Part shown: in pieces, positions 26,760 to 38,207 of the stretch
Position numbering within the stretch: position 1 is the stretch's first letter
Layout: each line of letters begins with the position of its first letter
NCBI RefSeq assembly: GCF_011682045.1
Contig: NZ_VVIW01000003.1
Coordinates: 124,001 to 188,000 of the forward strand
DNA from: Massilia aquatica
GTDB taxonomy: Bacteria; Pseudomonadota; Gammaproteobacteria; Burkholderiales; Burkholderiaceae_D
DNA: 64,000 nucleotides
Direction: 5' to 3'
Notes under the pieces: generated by a model
What the model was told of the DNA's origin: nothing
Database searches by the model: none
What the model saw: the letters and a program-made list of their open reading frames with translations, nothing else
Translations under genes and position numbers: made by a program

Positions 26760-27838
26760 TTATCCTTTGCGAATGTTAAGCAGCTTCAGGACAGCGGGCG
26801 CATACAGGTTTTCCATCGCGCCGCAGAACAAAATGATCAGCCCCTGGATGAAGATGAAGGTCTCTTGCGGGATGTTCGGTTTTTCCAGCGACAGGTCGAA
26901 ACCGCCCTGTATCAGTGCACCGAACAAGACGCTCGACAGGAAAATGCCGACCGGGTGCTGGCGTCCCATCAGCGCAATCGCAATGCCGATAAAACCGGCG
27001 CCGGCCGGGAAGTTCAGGCTCAGGTAATGGGTCGAGCCCATCACCGAATTGACCGCGGCCAGGCCGGCCAGCGCGCCCGAAATGAGCATCGCCACGATGA
27101 TCATGCGGCTGATCGACACGCCCGCATAATGCGCGGCGTTTTGATTGAGGCCGGTGGCGCGCAGCTGGTAGCCCCACGAGGAACGCCATACCATCATGCC
27201 GTAGATGACCAGGGCGGCGATGGCGATCAGGAAGCTGACGTTCAGTGGCGTGTCGCCCAGCACCGGGAACCATTCGTTCAGGCGCGGCATGGCGCCGGCT
27301 TCCGAAAACACGCGGCTGGCCGGGTTTTGCTGGCCTTCCGGGATCAGGTACTTGACGATGATGAAGTTCATCAGGCTGGCCGCGATGAAGTTGAACATGA
27401 TGGTCGTGACCACCACGTGGCTGCCGCGCCTGGCCTGCAGGTAGCCGGGCAGGAATGCCCAGGCCGCGCCGAACAGCGCGCTGCCGATCATCGCCGCTGG
27501 AATGAGCAGCCAGGCCGGCAGGGAGTGGTCGAGCGTGAGCATGACCACGGTCAGCCCCAGGCCGCCGAGGTACATCTGGCCTTCGCTGCCGATGTTGAAC
27601 AGGCCGGCCTTCATGGCGATCGACACCGACAGGCCGGTGAAGATGAAGGTACTGGCGTAGAACAGCGTGTAGCTCAGGCCCTCGGGGTTGATGACGGCCG
27701 AATCGATCAAGATGCCGAGCGATTCGGTCGGGCTTTCGCCGAGCAGGTGGATCACCAGCGCGGCCACCAGCAAGGCCGACAGCAGGTTCAGTACAGGCAG
27801 CACAAACGCGCTTGCCCAGCGTGGGAGTTCGGTCGTTT

Positions 27839-27842
<4 letters not shown>
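26760..27842 (-). CDS. Nucleoside ABC transporter permease (first, BPD_transp_2 family)
   Basis: This 360-aa polytopic permease has the family landmarks GLFNIGSEGQMYLGGLG and RATGLNQNAAHYAGVSIS (ATPase coupling loop) and a C-terminal segment ALIQGGFDLSLEKPNIP. The start overlaps the ATPase stop by four bases (ATGA). Together with the ATPase, second permease and BMP binding protein this is a complete nucleoside importer of the NupNOPQ/BmpDEFG type. Confidence 0.9.
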
Positions 27843-29368
<1,526 letters not shown>

Positions 29369-29404
29369 AGCGGTCAGTGGTAAGAGATAAAGGTAAATGA
29401 GTTC

Positions 29405-29446
29405 AAAAGCGCGCCGGGCTGGTTCTCACCAGCGCGGCGCGCTTTT
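29405..29446 (-). terminator. Hairpin between binding-protein and ATPase genes (partial terminator)
   Basis: AAAAGCGCGCCG and CGGCGCGCTTTT pair almost perfectly around an inner stem (GCTGG with CCAGC). The run of T after the outer stem exists on both strands, so it can work bidirectionally. Inside an otherwise contiguous operon it would attenuate the downstream transporter genes relative to the binding protein. Confidence 0.75.
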
Positions 29447-29463
29447 CTGGAGTGCAGGGAAAA

Positions 29464-30459
29464 TCAGACCGGGCAGCTGCTTCCAACGCGGTAGTCGACG
29501 ACCTTGACTTTGCCGCTGATGATATTGGCCTTGGCTTCATTGACGCGTTTTTCGATTTCCGGCGTGACGACCGCGCGGTTATCCTTGTCCAGCGCCCAAT
29601 CGACGCCGCCTTCTTTCAGGCCTTTGTAGGTAACGCCGGCTTTCCAGGTGTTGTTCTTCATCTGCATGAAGGACTCGTAGATCGCCAGGTCGACGCGCTT
29701 GACCATGGAGGTGAGCATGGTACCCGGATGCAGGTAGTTCTGGTTCGAGTCGACGCCGATGGCCAGCTTGCCTTTTTCCTTGGCCGTCTGCAGGGTGCCC
29801 ATGCCGCTGCCGCCGGCAACGGCGAACACCACGTCCACGCCGCGGTCGAACTGCGCACGCGCCAGCTCACCGCCCTTGGCCGGATCGTTCCAGGCTGCGG
29901 CGGTGGTGCCGACCATGTTCTGCATGATCTCGATTTTCGGGTTGGTCGCTTTGGCGCCCTGGCTGTAGCCGCAGGCGAACGTGCGGATCAGCGGAATATC
30001 CATGCCGCCCACAAAGCCGATTTTTTTCGACTTCGATGCGATGGCGCCAGCCACGCCGGCCAGGTACGAGCCTTCTTCTTCCTTGAACAGGATCGAGTTG
30101 ATGTTGTTACCCTTGGCCACAGCGTCGATCAGCACGAAGCGCACGTTCGGGAACTCCTGCGCGACCTTTTGCACGGCCTGGGTCTGCGAGAAGCCAACCG
30201 CCGCGATCAGGTCCATCTTCTTGCGCGCCAGGCCGCGCAGCACTTGCTCGGCCTGGGTATCGCTGCTGGCCTGCGCCTCGATGTATTTGATATTGGTCTC
30301 TTTTTTAAAGCGCTCGGCGCCTTCAAAAGCGGACTGGTTGAACGACTTGTCGAACTTGCCGCCGGCGTCGTACACGATGCCCAGTTTTGGGTCGGCAGCC
30401 GTGGCGCTGGCCGCGACGCACAGCGCCGCGATCGTGATACTAAGTTGCTTTAATTTCAT
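29464..30459 (-). CDS. BMP-family nucleoside-binding periplasmic protein
   Basis: This 331-aa solute-binding protein has a signal peptide (MKLKQLSITIAALCVAASATA) without a lipobox cysteine, so it is soluble rather than lipid-anchored, unlike PnrA/Med lipoproteins. BMP landmarks are GGKFDKSFNQSAFEGAERF, IAAVGFSQTQAV, GFVGGMDIPLIR, FACGYSQGAK and VFAVAGGSGMGTL. These proteins bind purine nucleosides in known cases. A strong ribosome site (CCAGGAG) precedes the ATG, and tal lies 79 bp upstream in the same direction. Confidence 0.92.
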   Translation of the reverse strand: MKLKQLSITIAALCVAASATAADPKLGIVYDAGGKFDKSFNQSAFEGAERFKKETNIKYIEAQASSDTQAEQVLRGLARKKMDLIAAVGFSQTQAVQKVAQEFPNVRFVLIDAVAKGNNINSILFKEEEGSYLAGVAGAIASKSKKIGFVGGMDIPLIRTFACGYSQGAKATNPKIEIMQNMVGTTAAAWNDPAKGGELARAQFDRGVDVVFAVAGGSGMGTLQTAKEKGKLAIGVDSNQNYLHPGTMLTSMVKRVDLAIYESFMQMKNNTWKAGVTYKGLKEGGVDWALDKDNRAVVTPEIEKRVNEAKANIISGKVKVVDYRVGSSCPV

Positions 30460-30538
30460 GACTTAACTCCTGGAAAGCGATATTGTACCCGGCACACCGG
30501 CTGCGATGGGGCGAAAGGAATGCGTAAGCTTAACGACA

Positions 30539-31618
30539 CTAAGCAAGCAAAGCCAGCAAATTGGCGTGTGCTTGCTCGAATTGTGTCAGGCCGGCGCGCA
30601 AGAGGTCGTTACCAATTGTATCGAGTGCGATGCCGTGGCGGGTCAATTGCGTCAGTACGGCGCGCGCGCCATCGACATCGTCAATGAGCGACAGGCGCGC
30701 TTCGCCATGGTCGCGAAACGCCGCCAGGGTCGCATCGGGCACGGTATTGACGGTCTCCGCACCGATCAATTCTTCAACGTAGGTCACGTCGCGCATGTCC
30801 GGATTCTTTACGCCGGTGCTGGCCCACAGCAGCCATTGCGGGGTGGCGCCGAACGCGCTGAAAATCGCAAAGCTGCCGTCGTTGCGGAACTCGTGATACG
30901 CCACGCGCGCGGCGGCAATGGCCGCCTTGCCGCGCAGGCTAGATGCGGCCGGCGGCAGCAGCGCGTCGACGGCGGCGTCGACCCGGCTGATAAAGACACT
31001 GGCCACGCTGGCGATGCGCTGCACCGAGAGCTTGGCTTCGAGGCGGCGCGCCAGGCCGCGCCGGTGCGCGGCGCGCACGGCGGCCAGCTGGGCGGCGCTG
31101 AAAACCAAGGTGACGTTGACGTTGATGCCGGCGTAGATCACTTCTTCCAGCGCCGCGATGCCCGCTTCGGTGGCGGGAATCTTGATCATCGCATTCGGCC
31201 GGCCGATGGCGGCCCACAGGCGCTGTGCATCGGCCACGGTGCCGGCGGCATCGTGCGCCAGGCGCGGCGCGACCTCGAAGCTGACAAAGCCCGCATGGCC
31301 GTCGCTGTCAAGGTACAAGGGCGCGAACAGGTCGCACGCGGCCTGCACGTCGGGCAGCACCAGTGCTTCGAAACGCGCTTCGGGGTCGACGTGGGCGGCG
31401 CGAAAAGCCGGCAGCGCGGCCTGGTAGGCGGCATCGCTGCGGATCGCGTTGTAGAAAATCGAGGGATTCGAGGTCACGCCACAAATGCCGTCGTCGGCGA
31501 TCCAGCGCGCCAGCTGGCCCGAGGAGATCAGTTCGCGGCTGAGCTTATCGAGCCAGATTTGCTGGCCCAGCCCGGCCACGGCCTTGAGGCGGCTGGCGGA
31601 TGCACTAAGTTGGTTCAT
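30539..31618 (-). CDS. tal: Transaldolase (type 2, long bacterial form)
   Basis: It moves a dihydroxyacetone unit between sugar phosphates in the non-oxidative pentose phosphate pathway. The 359-aa product has the type-2 opening IWLDKLSRELISSGQL, GVTSNPSIF, the Schiff-base Lys in NAMIKIPATEAG and NVNVTLVFS. Its placement ahead of the nucleoside importer, behind a promoter shared with punA-deo, suggests a role in using ribose phosphate released from nucleosides. This operon assignment (tal-bmp-ABC) is inference from same-strand spacing. Confidence 0.93.
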   Translation of the reverse strand: MNQLSASASRLKAVAGLGQQIWLDKLSRELISSGQLARWIADDGICGVTSNPSIFYNAIRSDAAYQAALPAFRAAHVDPEARFEALVLPDVQAACDLFAPLYLDSDGHAGFVSFEVAPRLAHDAAGTVADAQRLWAAIGRPNAMIKIPATEAGIAALEEVIYAGINVNVTLVFSAAQLAAVRAAHRRGLARRLEAKLSVQRIASVASVFISRVDAAVDALLPPAASSLRGKAAIAAARVAYHEFRNDGSFAIFSAFGATPQWLLWASTGVKNPDMRDVTYVEELIGAETVNTVPDATLAAFRDHGEARLSLIDDVDGARAVLTQLTRHGIALDTIGNDLLRAGLTQFEQAHANLLALLA

Positions 31619-31823
31619 GGCAATCTTCCTGGCGAACTATGTCGTATTGTTGCAACAACTCATGTGGCGAAAATGACGCGCCGCATAGCGCGTCTTTTGG
31701 TGCGGAGCCTGCTCGTCCGGTACCTGTGGCGGGGCCGGTTTTGTCGCCATGTTCGCCACGCCCGGGAGTACATACGGCTAGGGAATATTGCGCTGCGCCA
31801 AATCGCACAGGCACAGCTTCAGA

Positions 31824-31894
31824 ACTATGCATCAGCCCTAATATGTATGACAAATACGATTTTGCTTCGGCATTTATATGATCGAAATATAAAT
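31824..31894 (-). promoter_or_regulatory. Composite operator/promoter, copy C, for tal and the nucleoside ABC genes
   Basis: Read on the minus strand: palindrome ATTTATA-N9-TATAAAT (31894-31872), G, 13 bases, GTATTTGTCA (31857-31848) with -35-like TTGTCA (31853-31848), 18 bases, then CATAGT (31829-31824). The tal ATG is about 205 bp downstream. On the other side a TonB receptor gene starts at 32102, and a weak extended -10 (TGC-TACGAT ending 31942) could be its promoter. The remaining 31619-32101 space holds no gene that I can support. Confidence 0.65.
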
Positions 31895-32101
31895 GAAAAC
31901 GCAATTGCCATGATTTCGGGTCAATTCTTTTCATGCTACGATGCCCAGGCAACAACAAAATACGGACGGAAACGCAGTCGCAGCAGGGTGATCGGGGCCA
32001 TTTTGTGCGCTGCAAAGCGCTGAGCGCCGAGGTTGTCATGCCGATGCGAACCGGGACGCAGGTTTCATCAAAATGGTTCATCGACCTAAGGAAATACCTT
32101 C

Positions 32102-34393
32102 ATGACAATCAAGAGCAAGCAGTTCGCCACCCGTTCGCTGATCGCCCTGGCCGTCGCCAGCGCCTTTCCGCTGCACGCTGCGATGGCACAGGACAAGCCA
32201 GCCGCAGAAGCCAGGCCGCAAGCCGGCCAGCTGGAAACCGTCATCGTGACCGCGCAGCGCCGTTCCGAGAACATCAAGGACGTGCCGATGGCGATCACCA
32301 CGCTCAAAGGTGAAAAGCTCGACGTGCTCACCTCGGGCGGGCAGGACATCCGCTTCCTGTCGGGCCGCTCGCCAAGCCTGAACATCGAATCCGACTACGG
32401 CCGTTCGTTCCCGCGTTTTTACATCCGTGGCCAGGGTAATACCGATTTCGACCTGAACGCATCGCAGCCGGTCGGCCTGGTGGTGGACGACATCGTGCAG
32501 GAAAGCCCGATGTTGAAGGGCTTCCCGGTGTTCGACGTCGACCAGGTCGAAGTGCTGCGCGGCCCCCAGGGTACCCTGTTCGGCCGTAACTCGCCGGCCG
32601 GCGTGATCAAGTTCGACTCGGCCAAGCCGGTCATCGGCAAGCAGGAAGGCTACGCCACCGTCGGCATCGGCAACTACCGCGCGCGCAACCTGGAAGGCGC
32701 GATCAACCTGCCGATCAGCGACACCGTCGCCGCGCGCGTTTCGGTGCAGTCGCAGAACCGCGACGACCGCGTTCACAGCGGCCGTCCGGGCAACGGCACC
32801 AAGAGTTTCGAGGGCTACCACGACGACGCGCTGCGCCTGCAAGTGCTGGTCAAGCCGACCAGCGCCTTCAGCGCCCTGTTCAACGTGCACGCGCGCGACA
32901 TGGATGGCAGCGCCACCCTGTTCCGCTCGAACATCCTCAAAAAGGGCAGCAATGAACTGGTCGACGGCTTCGAATACAGCCGTTACGACACCGATGGCGT
33001 CAACGAACAGCGCCTCAAGACCGAAGGCGCCAGCATGCGCCTGCGCCTCGACCTCTCCAGCGTGACGCTGCACTCGATCACCGGCTACGAGTCGGCCGAT
33101 TTCTACAGCCGCGCCGACGTCGACGGCGGCTACGGCGCCGTGTACGCGCAGCCGATGGGCCCGAGCTACGCCAACCAGGCCGCGTTCATCCCGTTCGTGG
33201 TCGAAACCGCGGACGTGCTGCCGAAGCACCGCCAGTTCACCCAGGAGTTCCGCGCGGAGTCGGTCAACAGCGGCCCGCTGCAGTGGATCGCCGGCCTGTT
33301 CTACTTCAACGAAGACATCCAGATCGACAGCATCAGCTTCGATTCGCTCGCACCGGGCAATCCGCTCAACCCGTTCTACGCGACCCAATTCCAGGACACC
33401 AAATCGTGGGCGGCCTTCGGTTCGCTGAACTACACCGTGTCCGACAAGTTCAAGCTGCGCGGCGGCCTGCGCTACACCAACGACAAGAAGAACTTCGCCG
33501 CCAAGCGGGTTGAGTTGACCACTGCCGGTCCGTTCGGGATCAGCAACGAGTCGACCAACGTGAGCTGGGATATGTCCGGCACCTACGCGCTCAGCGCCGA
33601 TTCGAACCTGTTCGCCCGCGTCGCCACCGGCTACCGCGCGCCGAGCATGCAGGGTCGCCTGAACGGCCTGGCCGATCGTCCATCGTTCGCCGAAGCCGAA
33701 AAAGTGCTGTCGTACGAAGCCGGCATCAAGCAGGACCTGTTCAACCGCCGCGCGCGTCTGTCGGCCAGCGTGTTCCAGTACCGCGTCAAGGACAAGCAGC
33801 TGACCGCCGGTTCGGGCCAGATCAACATGAACCAGTTGATCAACGCCGACCGCGTGACCGGCCAGGGCGTGGAACTGGACTTCCAGGCCAACCTGTCGGA
33901 CGCACTGCGCATGACCCTCGGCGGCAGCTACAACAACACCGAGATCAAGGATTCCGACCTGTTCGTGCAAACCTGCGGCAATGAGCCGAACACCAAAGGC
34001 GTGAACGGTTGCACCCCGACCGGCGTGGCAGGCCCGTTCGCGTACACGCAAAAACTGAACGGCAACCCGCTGCCGCGCGCACCGAAGTGGCAGGGTAACT
34101 TCACCCTGCGCTACAGCGTGCCGGTGGCCGATGGCGAATTCTTTGCCTACACCGACTGGGCATATCGCAGCACCTACAATATGTTCCTGTACGAAGCCAA
34201 GGAATACAAGGCCAAGTCGCTGGTCGAAGGCGGCCTGCGCATGGGCTACAAGTGGGATAACTACGAAGTGGCGGCATTCGCGCGTAACATCACCGACAAG
34301 GTGCAGTCGGTCGGCGCGATCGACTTCGACAACCTGACCGGTATCGTCAACGAGCCGCGCACCTTGGGCGTGCAGATGAAAGCGACGTTCTGA
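32102..34393 (+). CDS. TonB-dependent receptor (candidate nucleoside/nucleotide receptor)
   Basis: This 763-aa outer-membrane receptor has a signal peptide (LIALAVASAFPLHAAMA) and a TonB-box/plug start ETVIVTAQRRSENIKDVP. The plug continues with FYIRGQGNTDFDL and VEVLRGPQGTLFGRNSPAG, and the barrel ends TLGVQMKATF. It lacks the N-terminal sandwich domain of receptor 1. Its divergence from tal plus the nucleoside ABC genes across the shared operator implies nucleoside-type cargo (inference). AAGGA precedes the ATG. Confidence 0.9.
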   Translation: MTIKSKQFATRSLIALAVASAFPLHAAMAQDKPAAEARPQAGQLETVIVTAQRRSENIKDVPMAITTLKGEKLDVLTSGGQDIRFLSGRSPSLNIESDYGRSFPRFYIRGQGNTDFDLNASQPVGLVVDDIVQESPMLKGFPVFDVDQVEVLRGPQGTLFGRNSPAGVIKFDSAKPVIGKQEGYATVGIGNYRARNLEGAINLPISDTVAARVSVQSQNRDDRVHSGRPGNGTKSFEGYHDDALRLQVLVKPTSAFSALFNVHARDMDGSATLFRSNILKKGSNELVDGFEYSRYDTDGVNEQRLKTEGASMRLRLDLSSVTLHSITGYESADFYSRADVDGGYGAVYAQPMGPSYANQAAFIPFVVETADVLPKHRQFTQEFRAESVNSGPLQWIAGLFYFNEDIQIDSISFDSLAPGNPLNPFYATQFQDTKSWAAFGSLNYTVSDKFKLRGGLRYTNDKKNFAAKRVELTTAGPFGISNESTNVSWDMSGTYALSADSNLFARVATGYRAPSMQGRLNGLADRPSFAEAEKVLSYEAGIKQDLFNRRARLSASVFQYRVKDKQLTAGSGQINMNQLINADRVTGQGVELDFQANLSDALRMTLGGSYNNTEIKDSDLFVQTCGNEPNTKGVNGCTPTGVAGPFAYTQKLNGNPLPRAPKWQGNFTLRYSVPVADGEFFAYTDWAYRSTYNMFLYEAKEYKAKSLVEGGLRMGYKWDNYEVAAFARNITDKVQSVGAIDFDNLTGIVNEPRTLGVQMKATF

Positions 34394-34416
34394 GCATCGC
34401 TCTGACGTAGTCACCG

Positions 34417-34454
34417 GCCCCGCGTGTCGCAAGATGTGCGGGGCTGTTTTTTTT
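34417..34454 (+). terminator. Rho-independent terminator after TonB receptor 2
   Basis: GCCCCGC (34417-34423) pairs with GCGGGGC (34438-34444), followed by TG and eight T. It lies 24 bases past the stop and overlaps the upstream edge of the next small gene. Confidence 0.85.
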
Positions 34455-34463
34455 GGGAAGAAC

Positions 34464-34940
34464 ATGAAATCAATCCATGCCCTGGTCGGCGGCGCGGCGC
34501 TGTGCGGCGTATGCTCGCTCGCCGTGGCGCAGGCCAAGCCAGACGGGATGTGCGCGGTGATCGACAGCTTTGCCGAAGGCATCGCGGTCGGCGAAAAGCG
34601 CTCGCTGGAACTGGAGACCAAATACGCCGCCGGCAGTATCGTGCCGTCGAAGAGCTGCAAGCCATCCGCCATGGATGCGAAAGGCCGGGCGGTCTGCGAG
34701 TGGATGGCCATGCACACCTCGGCGGAATTCATGGGGCATAACATTTCGCGGGTGATTGCGTGCGTGACCAAAGGCACGCAGTTGATTCGCAAGGACGTCA
34801 GCGTCAATTCGATGTCCGGCGACTTTGCCGTCCATGGGCAGCAGGCCGACATTCAGGTCGAGTACCAGTTCAATTCGCGCTACGACAAGCGCCATTTCGT
34901 CGCTATCCGCATCACCGGTGCGGAGCCCGAAGAAGAATAG
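34464..34940 (+). CDS. Secreted protein of unknown function
   Basis: This 158-aa protein has a signal peptide (MKSIHALVGGAALCGVCSLAVAQ). The mature part has several cysteines (DGMCAVID, KSCKPS, AVCEW, IACVTKG), suggesting disulfides, and ends in an acidic tail EPEEE. No family is recognised. The ATG at 34464 has a GGGAAG ribosome site right behind the TonB receptor terminator, so it may rely on its own promoter or on readthrough. Confidence 0.6.
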   Translation: MKSIHALVGGAALCGVCSLAVAQAKPDGMCAVIDSFAEGIAVGEKRSLELETKYAAGSIVPSKSCKPSAMDAKGRAVCEWMAMHTSAEFMGHNISRVIACVTKGTQLIRKDVSVNSMSGDFAVHGQQADIQVEYQFNSRYDKRHFVAIRITGAEPEEE

Positions 34941-35000
34941 GGCGCCGCCCTGGTATCGGGTAAGATTCCCCGGCCCCCTGACGGGTCTACCGGAGAAACC

Positions 35001-35693
35001 ATGCAAACAGCTGTCAACCTGTGGCCGCTCATCGGCGTCGCCGTCATCATCGCCGGCTTCGTGCTGCGCGTGCATCCCGTGCTGGTGGTGGTCGCCGCGT
35101 GCGGGGCCACCGGCCTGGCCGTGGCGATGCCAATCGACGCGCTGCTTGCCTCGCTCGGCACCGCCTTCATCAAAACCCGCAACCTGCCGATGATTTTGCT
35201 GCTGCCGCTGGCCGCCATCGGCCTGCTCGAACGCTTCGGCCTCAAGGAACATGCGCAAGCGAGCATCGCCAAAATCAAATCGGCCACCACCGGCCGCCTG
35301 CTGATCGTCTACCTGTTCGTGCGCGAAGTCTCGGCCGCCTTCGGGCTGACCAGCCTTGGCGGCCACCCGTCGATGGTGCGTCCGCTGGTGGCGCCCATGG
35401 CCGAAGCGGCCGCCGAAACGCGCAAGGGCACAATCAGCGACCAGCTGCGCTACCGCATCCGCGCCATGTCGGCCGCCACCGACAACGTCGGCCTGTTCTT
35501 CGGCGAAGACGTGTTTGTCGCTTTCGGGGCCATCGTCCTGATGCAAACCATTCTCGCGGCCGAAGGCATCCTGGTCAATCCGCTGCACATGGCGATGTGG
35601 GGCATTCCCACCGCGATCACCGCCTTCATCATTCACGCCTGGCGCCTGCACCGGTTCGACGCCGAAATCGCGCGCGACGGAGGAGCGAAATGA
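35001..35693 (+). CDS. DUF969 family membrane protein
   Basis: This 230-aa integral membrane protein has about five or six hydrophobic segments. The family match is recognised from the sequence character and its invariable partner, the DUF979 gene, which overlaps it by four bases. Landmarks are LPMILLLPLAAIGLLERFGL, VREVSAAFGLTSLGGHPSMVRPL (broken here) and ATDNVGLFFGEDVFVA. A GGAGAAACC ribosome site precedes the ATG. With DUF979 it probably forms a two-component transporter. Confidence 0.8.
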   Translation: MQTAVNLWPLIGVAVIIAGFVLRVHPVLVVVAACGATGLAVAMPIDALLASLGTAFIKTRNLPMILLLPLAAIGLLERFGLKEHAQASIAKIKSATTGRLLIVYLFVREVSAAFGLTSLGGHPSMVRPLVAPMAEAAAETRKGTISDQLRYRIRAMSAATDNVGLFFGEDVFVAFGAIVLMQTILAAEGILVNPLHMAMWGIPTAITAFIIHAWRLHRFDAEIARDGGAK

Positions 35694-36649
35694 TCATCCT
35701 GCTCGACTATTTTTATCTGGCGCTGGGCGCCATGCTGGCCGCTTCCGCCGTCATGTCGCTGCGCGACAAGGACAATCCGCGCCGCTATTCGAGCGCCTTG
35801 TTCTGGGGGCTGTACGCGGTGGTCTACCTGGTCGGCGAACGAATTCCACCGGCGCTGGTGGGCGTGATCATGATCGTGATGGCCCTCATTGCCGGTTGCG
35901 GCGGCGTCACCCTCGGCAAATACGGCGTGCGGTCAGCGGAAGAAAAAACCACCAGCGCGCGCCGCCTCGGCCACCTGCTGTTCATTCCCGCGCTGATCAT
36001 CCCGGTCGTGACCATGATCGGCTCGACCCTGCTCAAAGATGTCCAGATCGGCGGCCTGCTGCTGCTCGAAACCAAGCACATCACCCTGGTCAGCCTGGGC
36101 TGCGCGTCGGTGCTGGCGGTCGGCGCGGCCTGCTGGCTGACCCGTTCCACGCCGCTGCAAGGCATGCGCGAATGGCGCCGCCTGACCGATGCCGTCGGCT
36201 GGGCGGTGGTGCTGCCGCACATGCTGGCCGTGCTCGGCCTGCTGTTTGCCGAAGCGGGCGTGGGCAAGGCGGTCGCGCACATCACCACCTCCTACATCAA
36301 CATGGATTCGCGCTTCGTGGCGGTGGTGGTGTTCTGCGTCGGCATGGCGCTGTTTACGATCATCATGGGCAATGGCTTCGCGGCCTTTCCGGTCATGGCG
36401 GGCGGCGTCGGCATTCCCGTCCTGGTCCAGCAGTACGGCGCCAACCCGGCGGTGATGGCCGCCATCGGCGTGTTCAGCGCCTACTGCGGCACCCTGATGA
36501 CGCCCATGGCCGCCAACTTCAACGTGGTGCCGGTGGTGCTGCTTGAACTGCCGGACAAGCACGCGGTGATCAAGGCGCAGATACCGACCGCGCTGCCGCT
36601 GCTGGTGGCGAACATCTTCCTGCTGTATTTTTTGATGGGCCAGAAATGA
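35690..36649 (+). CDS. DUF979 family membrane protein
   Basis: This 319-aa protein has about nine or ten hydrophobic segments, opens [19 protein letters not shown] and contains [15 protein letters not shown] and [18 protein letters not shown]. The ATG overlaps the DUF969 stop, and its own stop overlaps the pcp start by four bases, so all three are likely translated as a unit. Function is uncharacterised. Linkage to pyroglutamyl peptidase suggests transport of pyroglutamate or small peptides (inference). Confidence 0.8.
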   Translation: MIILLDYFYLALGAMLAASAVMSLRDKDNPRRYSSALFWGLYAVVYLVGERIPPALVGVIMIVMALIAGCGGVTLGKYGVRSAEEKTTSARRLGHLLFIPALIIPVVTMIGSTLLKDVQIGGLLLLETKHITLVSLGCASVLAVGAACWLTRSTPLQGMREWRRLTDAVGWAVVLPHMLAVLGLLFAEAGVGKAVAHITTSYINMDSRFVAVVVFCVGMALFTIIMGNGFAAFPVMAGGVGIPVLVQQYGANPAVMAAIGVFSAYCGTLMTPMAANFNVVPVVLLELPDKHAVIKAQIPTALPLLVANIFLLYFLMGQK

Positions 36650-37290
36650 ACAAGACAGTGCTGCTGACGGGCTTCGAGCCGTTCAACAAAGAGACCATCA
36701 ACCCGGCGTGGGAGGCGGTGCGCGCGCTGGCCGGGCATGAGGGTGACGGCTACCGGATCGAGGTGCGCCAGTTGCCCTGCGTGTTCGGCGCCGCCGGCGA
36801 GGTGCTGCGCGCCGCGATCGATGAGTTGCGCCCCGACGTGGTGATCGCGGTCGGCCAGGCCGGGGGCAGGGTGGACCTGTCGGTCGAACGCATCGCCATC
36901 AATATCGACGACGCGCCCATTCCCGACAATGCGCAGTGCCAGCCGATCGACCAGCCGGTGGTTGAAGGCGGACCGGCGGCCTACTTTTCGACCCTGCCGA
37001 TCAAGGCCATCGTGGCCGCCCTGCGCGAGGGCGGTTTACCGGCGTCGGTGTCGCAGAGTGCCGGCACCTTCGTGTGCAATCACGTTTTCTACAGCCTGAT
37101 GCAGCGGACGGCGGGCATGGATATCCGGGCGGGCTTCATCCACATTCCCTACCTGCCGCAGCAGGCCGCCGCCCACCCGGGGGCGCCCAGCATGGCGCTG
37201 GCCGAGGTGGTGCGCGGATTGATTATTGCGCTGGAAGTGGCGCTGGCCGCCGGCCTTGATGTGTGCGAAGCCGGCGGCGCAGTTTCCTAA
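36646..37290 (+). CDS. pcp: Pyrrolidone-carboxylate peptidase (pyroglutamyl peptidase I)
   Basis: It removes N-terminal pyroglutamate from peptides. The 214-aa cysteine peptidase (C15) has [18 protein letters not shown], the catalytic Glu region [18 protein letters not shown], catalytic Cys in [11 protein letters not shown] and catalytic His in [10 protein letters not shown]. It overlaps DUF979 by four bases upstream and converges on the LysR gene with a four-base overlap at its end. Confidence 0.94.
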   Translation: MNKTVLLTGFEPFNKETINPAWEAVRALAGHEGDGYRIEVRQLPCVFGAAGEVLRAAIDELRPDVVIAVGQAGGRVDLSVERIAINIDDAPIPDNAQCQPIDQPVVEGGPAAYFSTLPIKAIVAALREGGLPASVSQSAGTFVCNHVFYSLMQRTAGMDIRAGFIHIPYLPQQAAAHPGAPSMALAEVVRGLIIALEVALAAGLDVCEAGGAVS

Positions 37291-38186
37291 GCAGTCGGAT
37301 TGAGGATGTTCAGGAATGCCCGCACCACCGGCGCGTCGTCCTGGGTGGTGTAGGTGATGTACAGATTGGCCGAGGGCGCGTTGGTCTTGATCGGCAAGAA
37401 GATCACGCCCGGCCAGCCGATGCGGCTGGTCGTCTCGGGCATCAAGGCCACGCCCAGGCCCGCACCCACCATCGCCAGCAAGGTTTGCGGCTCGGACGCT
37501 TCCTGGAAGATCGTCGGCTGGAAGCCGGCCTTGATGCAGCACTGGATCAGGTAGCGCGGGAAGGCCGACTTGTCCAGCGCCAGCGTGAGCATCGGCTGGT
37601 CGGCAATGTCGGCCAGTTCGATCCATGGCTGCGTGGCCAGCCGGTGGTGCTCGTTGACCGCCACGCAGACATTCTCGCGGAAGCACAATTCCTGGCGCAG
37701 GTTGTCGTGTTTGAGTTCATCTTCATCGAGCTTGGGCTCGCGCCAGAAACCGACGTCGATCTGCTTGGCGCGCAGCGCCTCGTACTGCACGTTCGGTCCC
37801 GACTCGTGCAAAGTCCAGGTCACGCGCGGGAACTTGGTCTGGAATTCTTCGAGCAGGCTGGGAATCGGTCCCCACATGGCCGAACCGACGATGCCGACCC
37901 GCAGGCGGCCCACTTCACCGCGGTCGATCTGGCGGATGGTGTCGATCGTCATGCGCATCTTGGCCAGCAGGTCCGATGCTTCCCCCATCAGCGCCTTGCC
38001 CGCCACCGTCAGCTCGAAGGTGCGGGTGGTGCGCGCGAACAGGCGCACGCCCAACTCGCTCTCGAGCTTCATGATCTGCTGGCTCAAGGGCGGCTGCGAG
38101 ATGTGCAGCCGTTCGGCGGCGCGGCTGAAGCTTTTTTCTTCAGCTACCGCGAGGAAGTACTTGAGCTGTTTCAGGTCGATGGACAT
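37287..38186 (-). CDS. LysR-family transcriptional regulator
   Basis: This 299-aa protein has an N-terminal winged helix ([36 protein letters not shown]) and a LysR substrate domain from about residue 90 ([20 protein letters not shown]). It is closest in style to BenM/CatM-type regulators. It converges with pcp rather than diverging from a target, and it reads toward pcp from a start near psuG, so its target is unclear. Confidence 0.9.
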   Translation of the reverse strand: MSIDLKQLKYFLAVAEEKSFSRAAERLHISQPPLSQQIMKLESELGVRLFARTTRTFELTVAGKALMGEASDLLAKMRMTIDTIRQIDRGEVGRLRVGIVGSAMWGPIPSLLEEFQTKFPRVTWTLHESGPNVQYEALRAKQIDVGFWREPKLDEDELKHDNLRQELCFRENVCVAVNEHHRLATQPWIELADIADQPMLTLALDKSAFPRYLIQCCIKAGFQPTIFQEASEPQTLLAMVGAGLGVALMPETTSRIGWPGVIFLPIKTNAPSANLYITYTTQDDAPVVRAFLNILNPTA

Positions 38187-38207
38187 GGGGGCGGATAGGT
38201 GAGTGGG

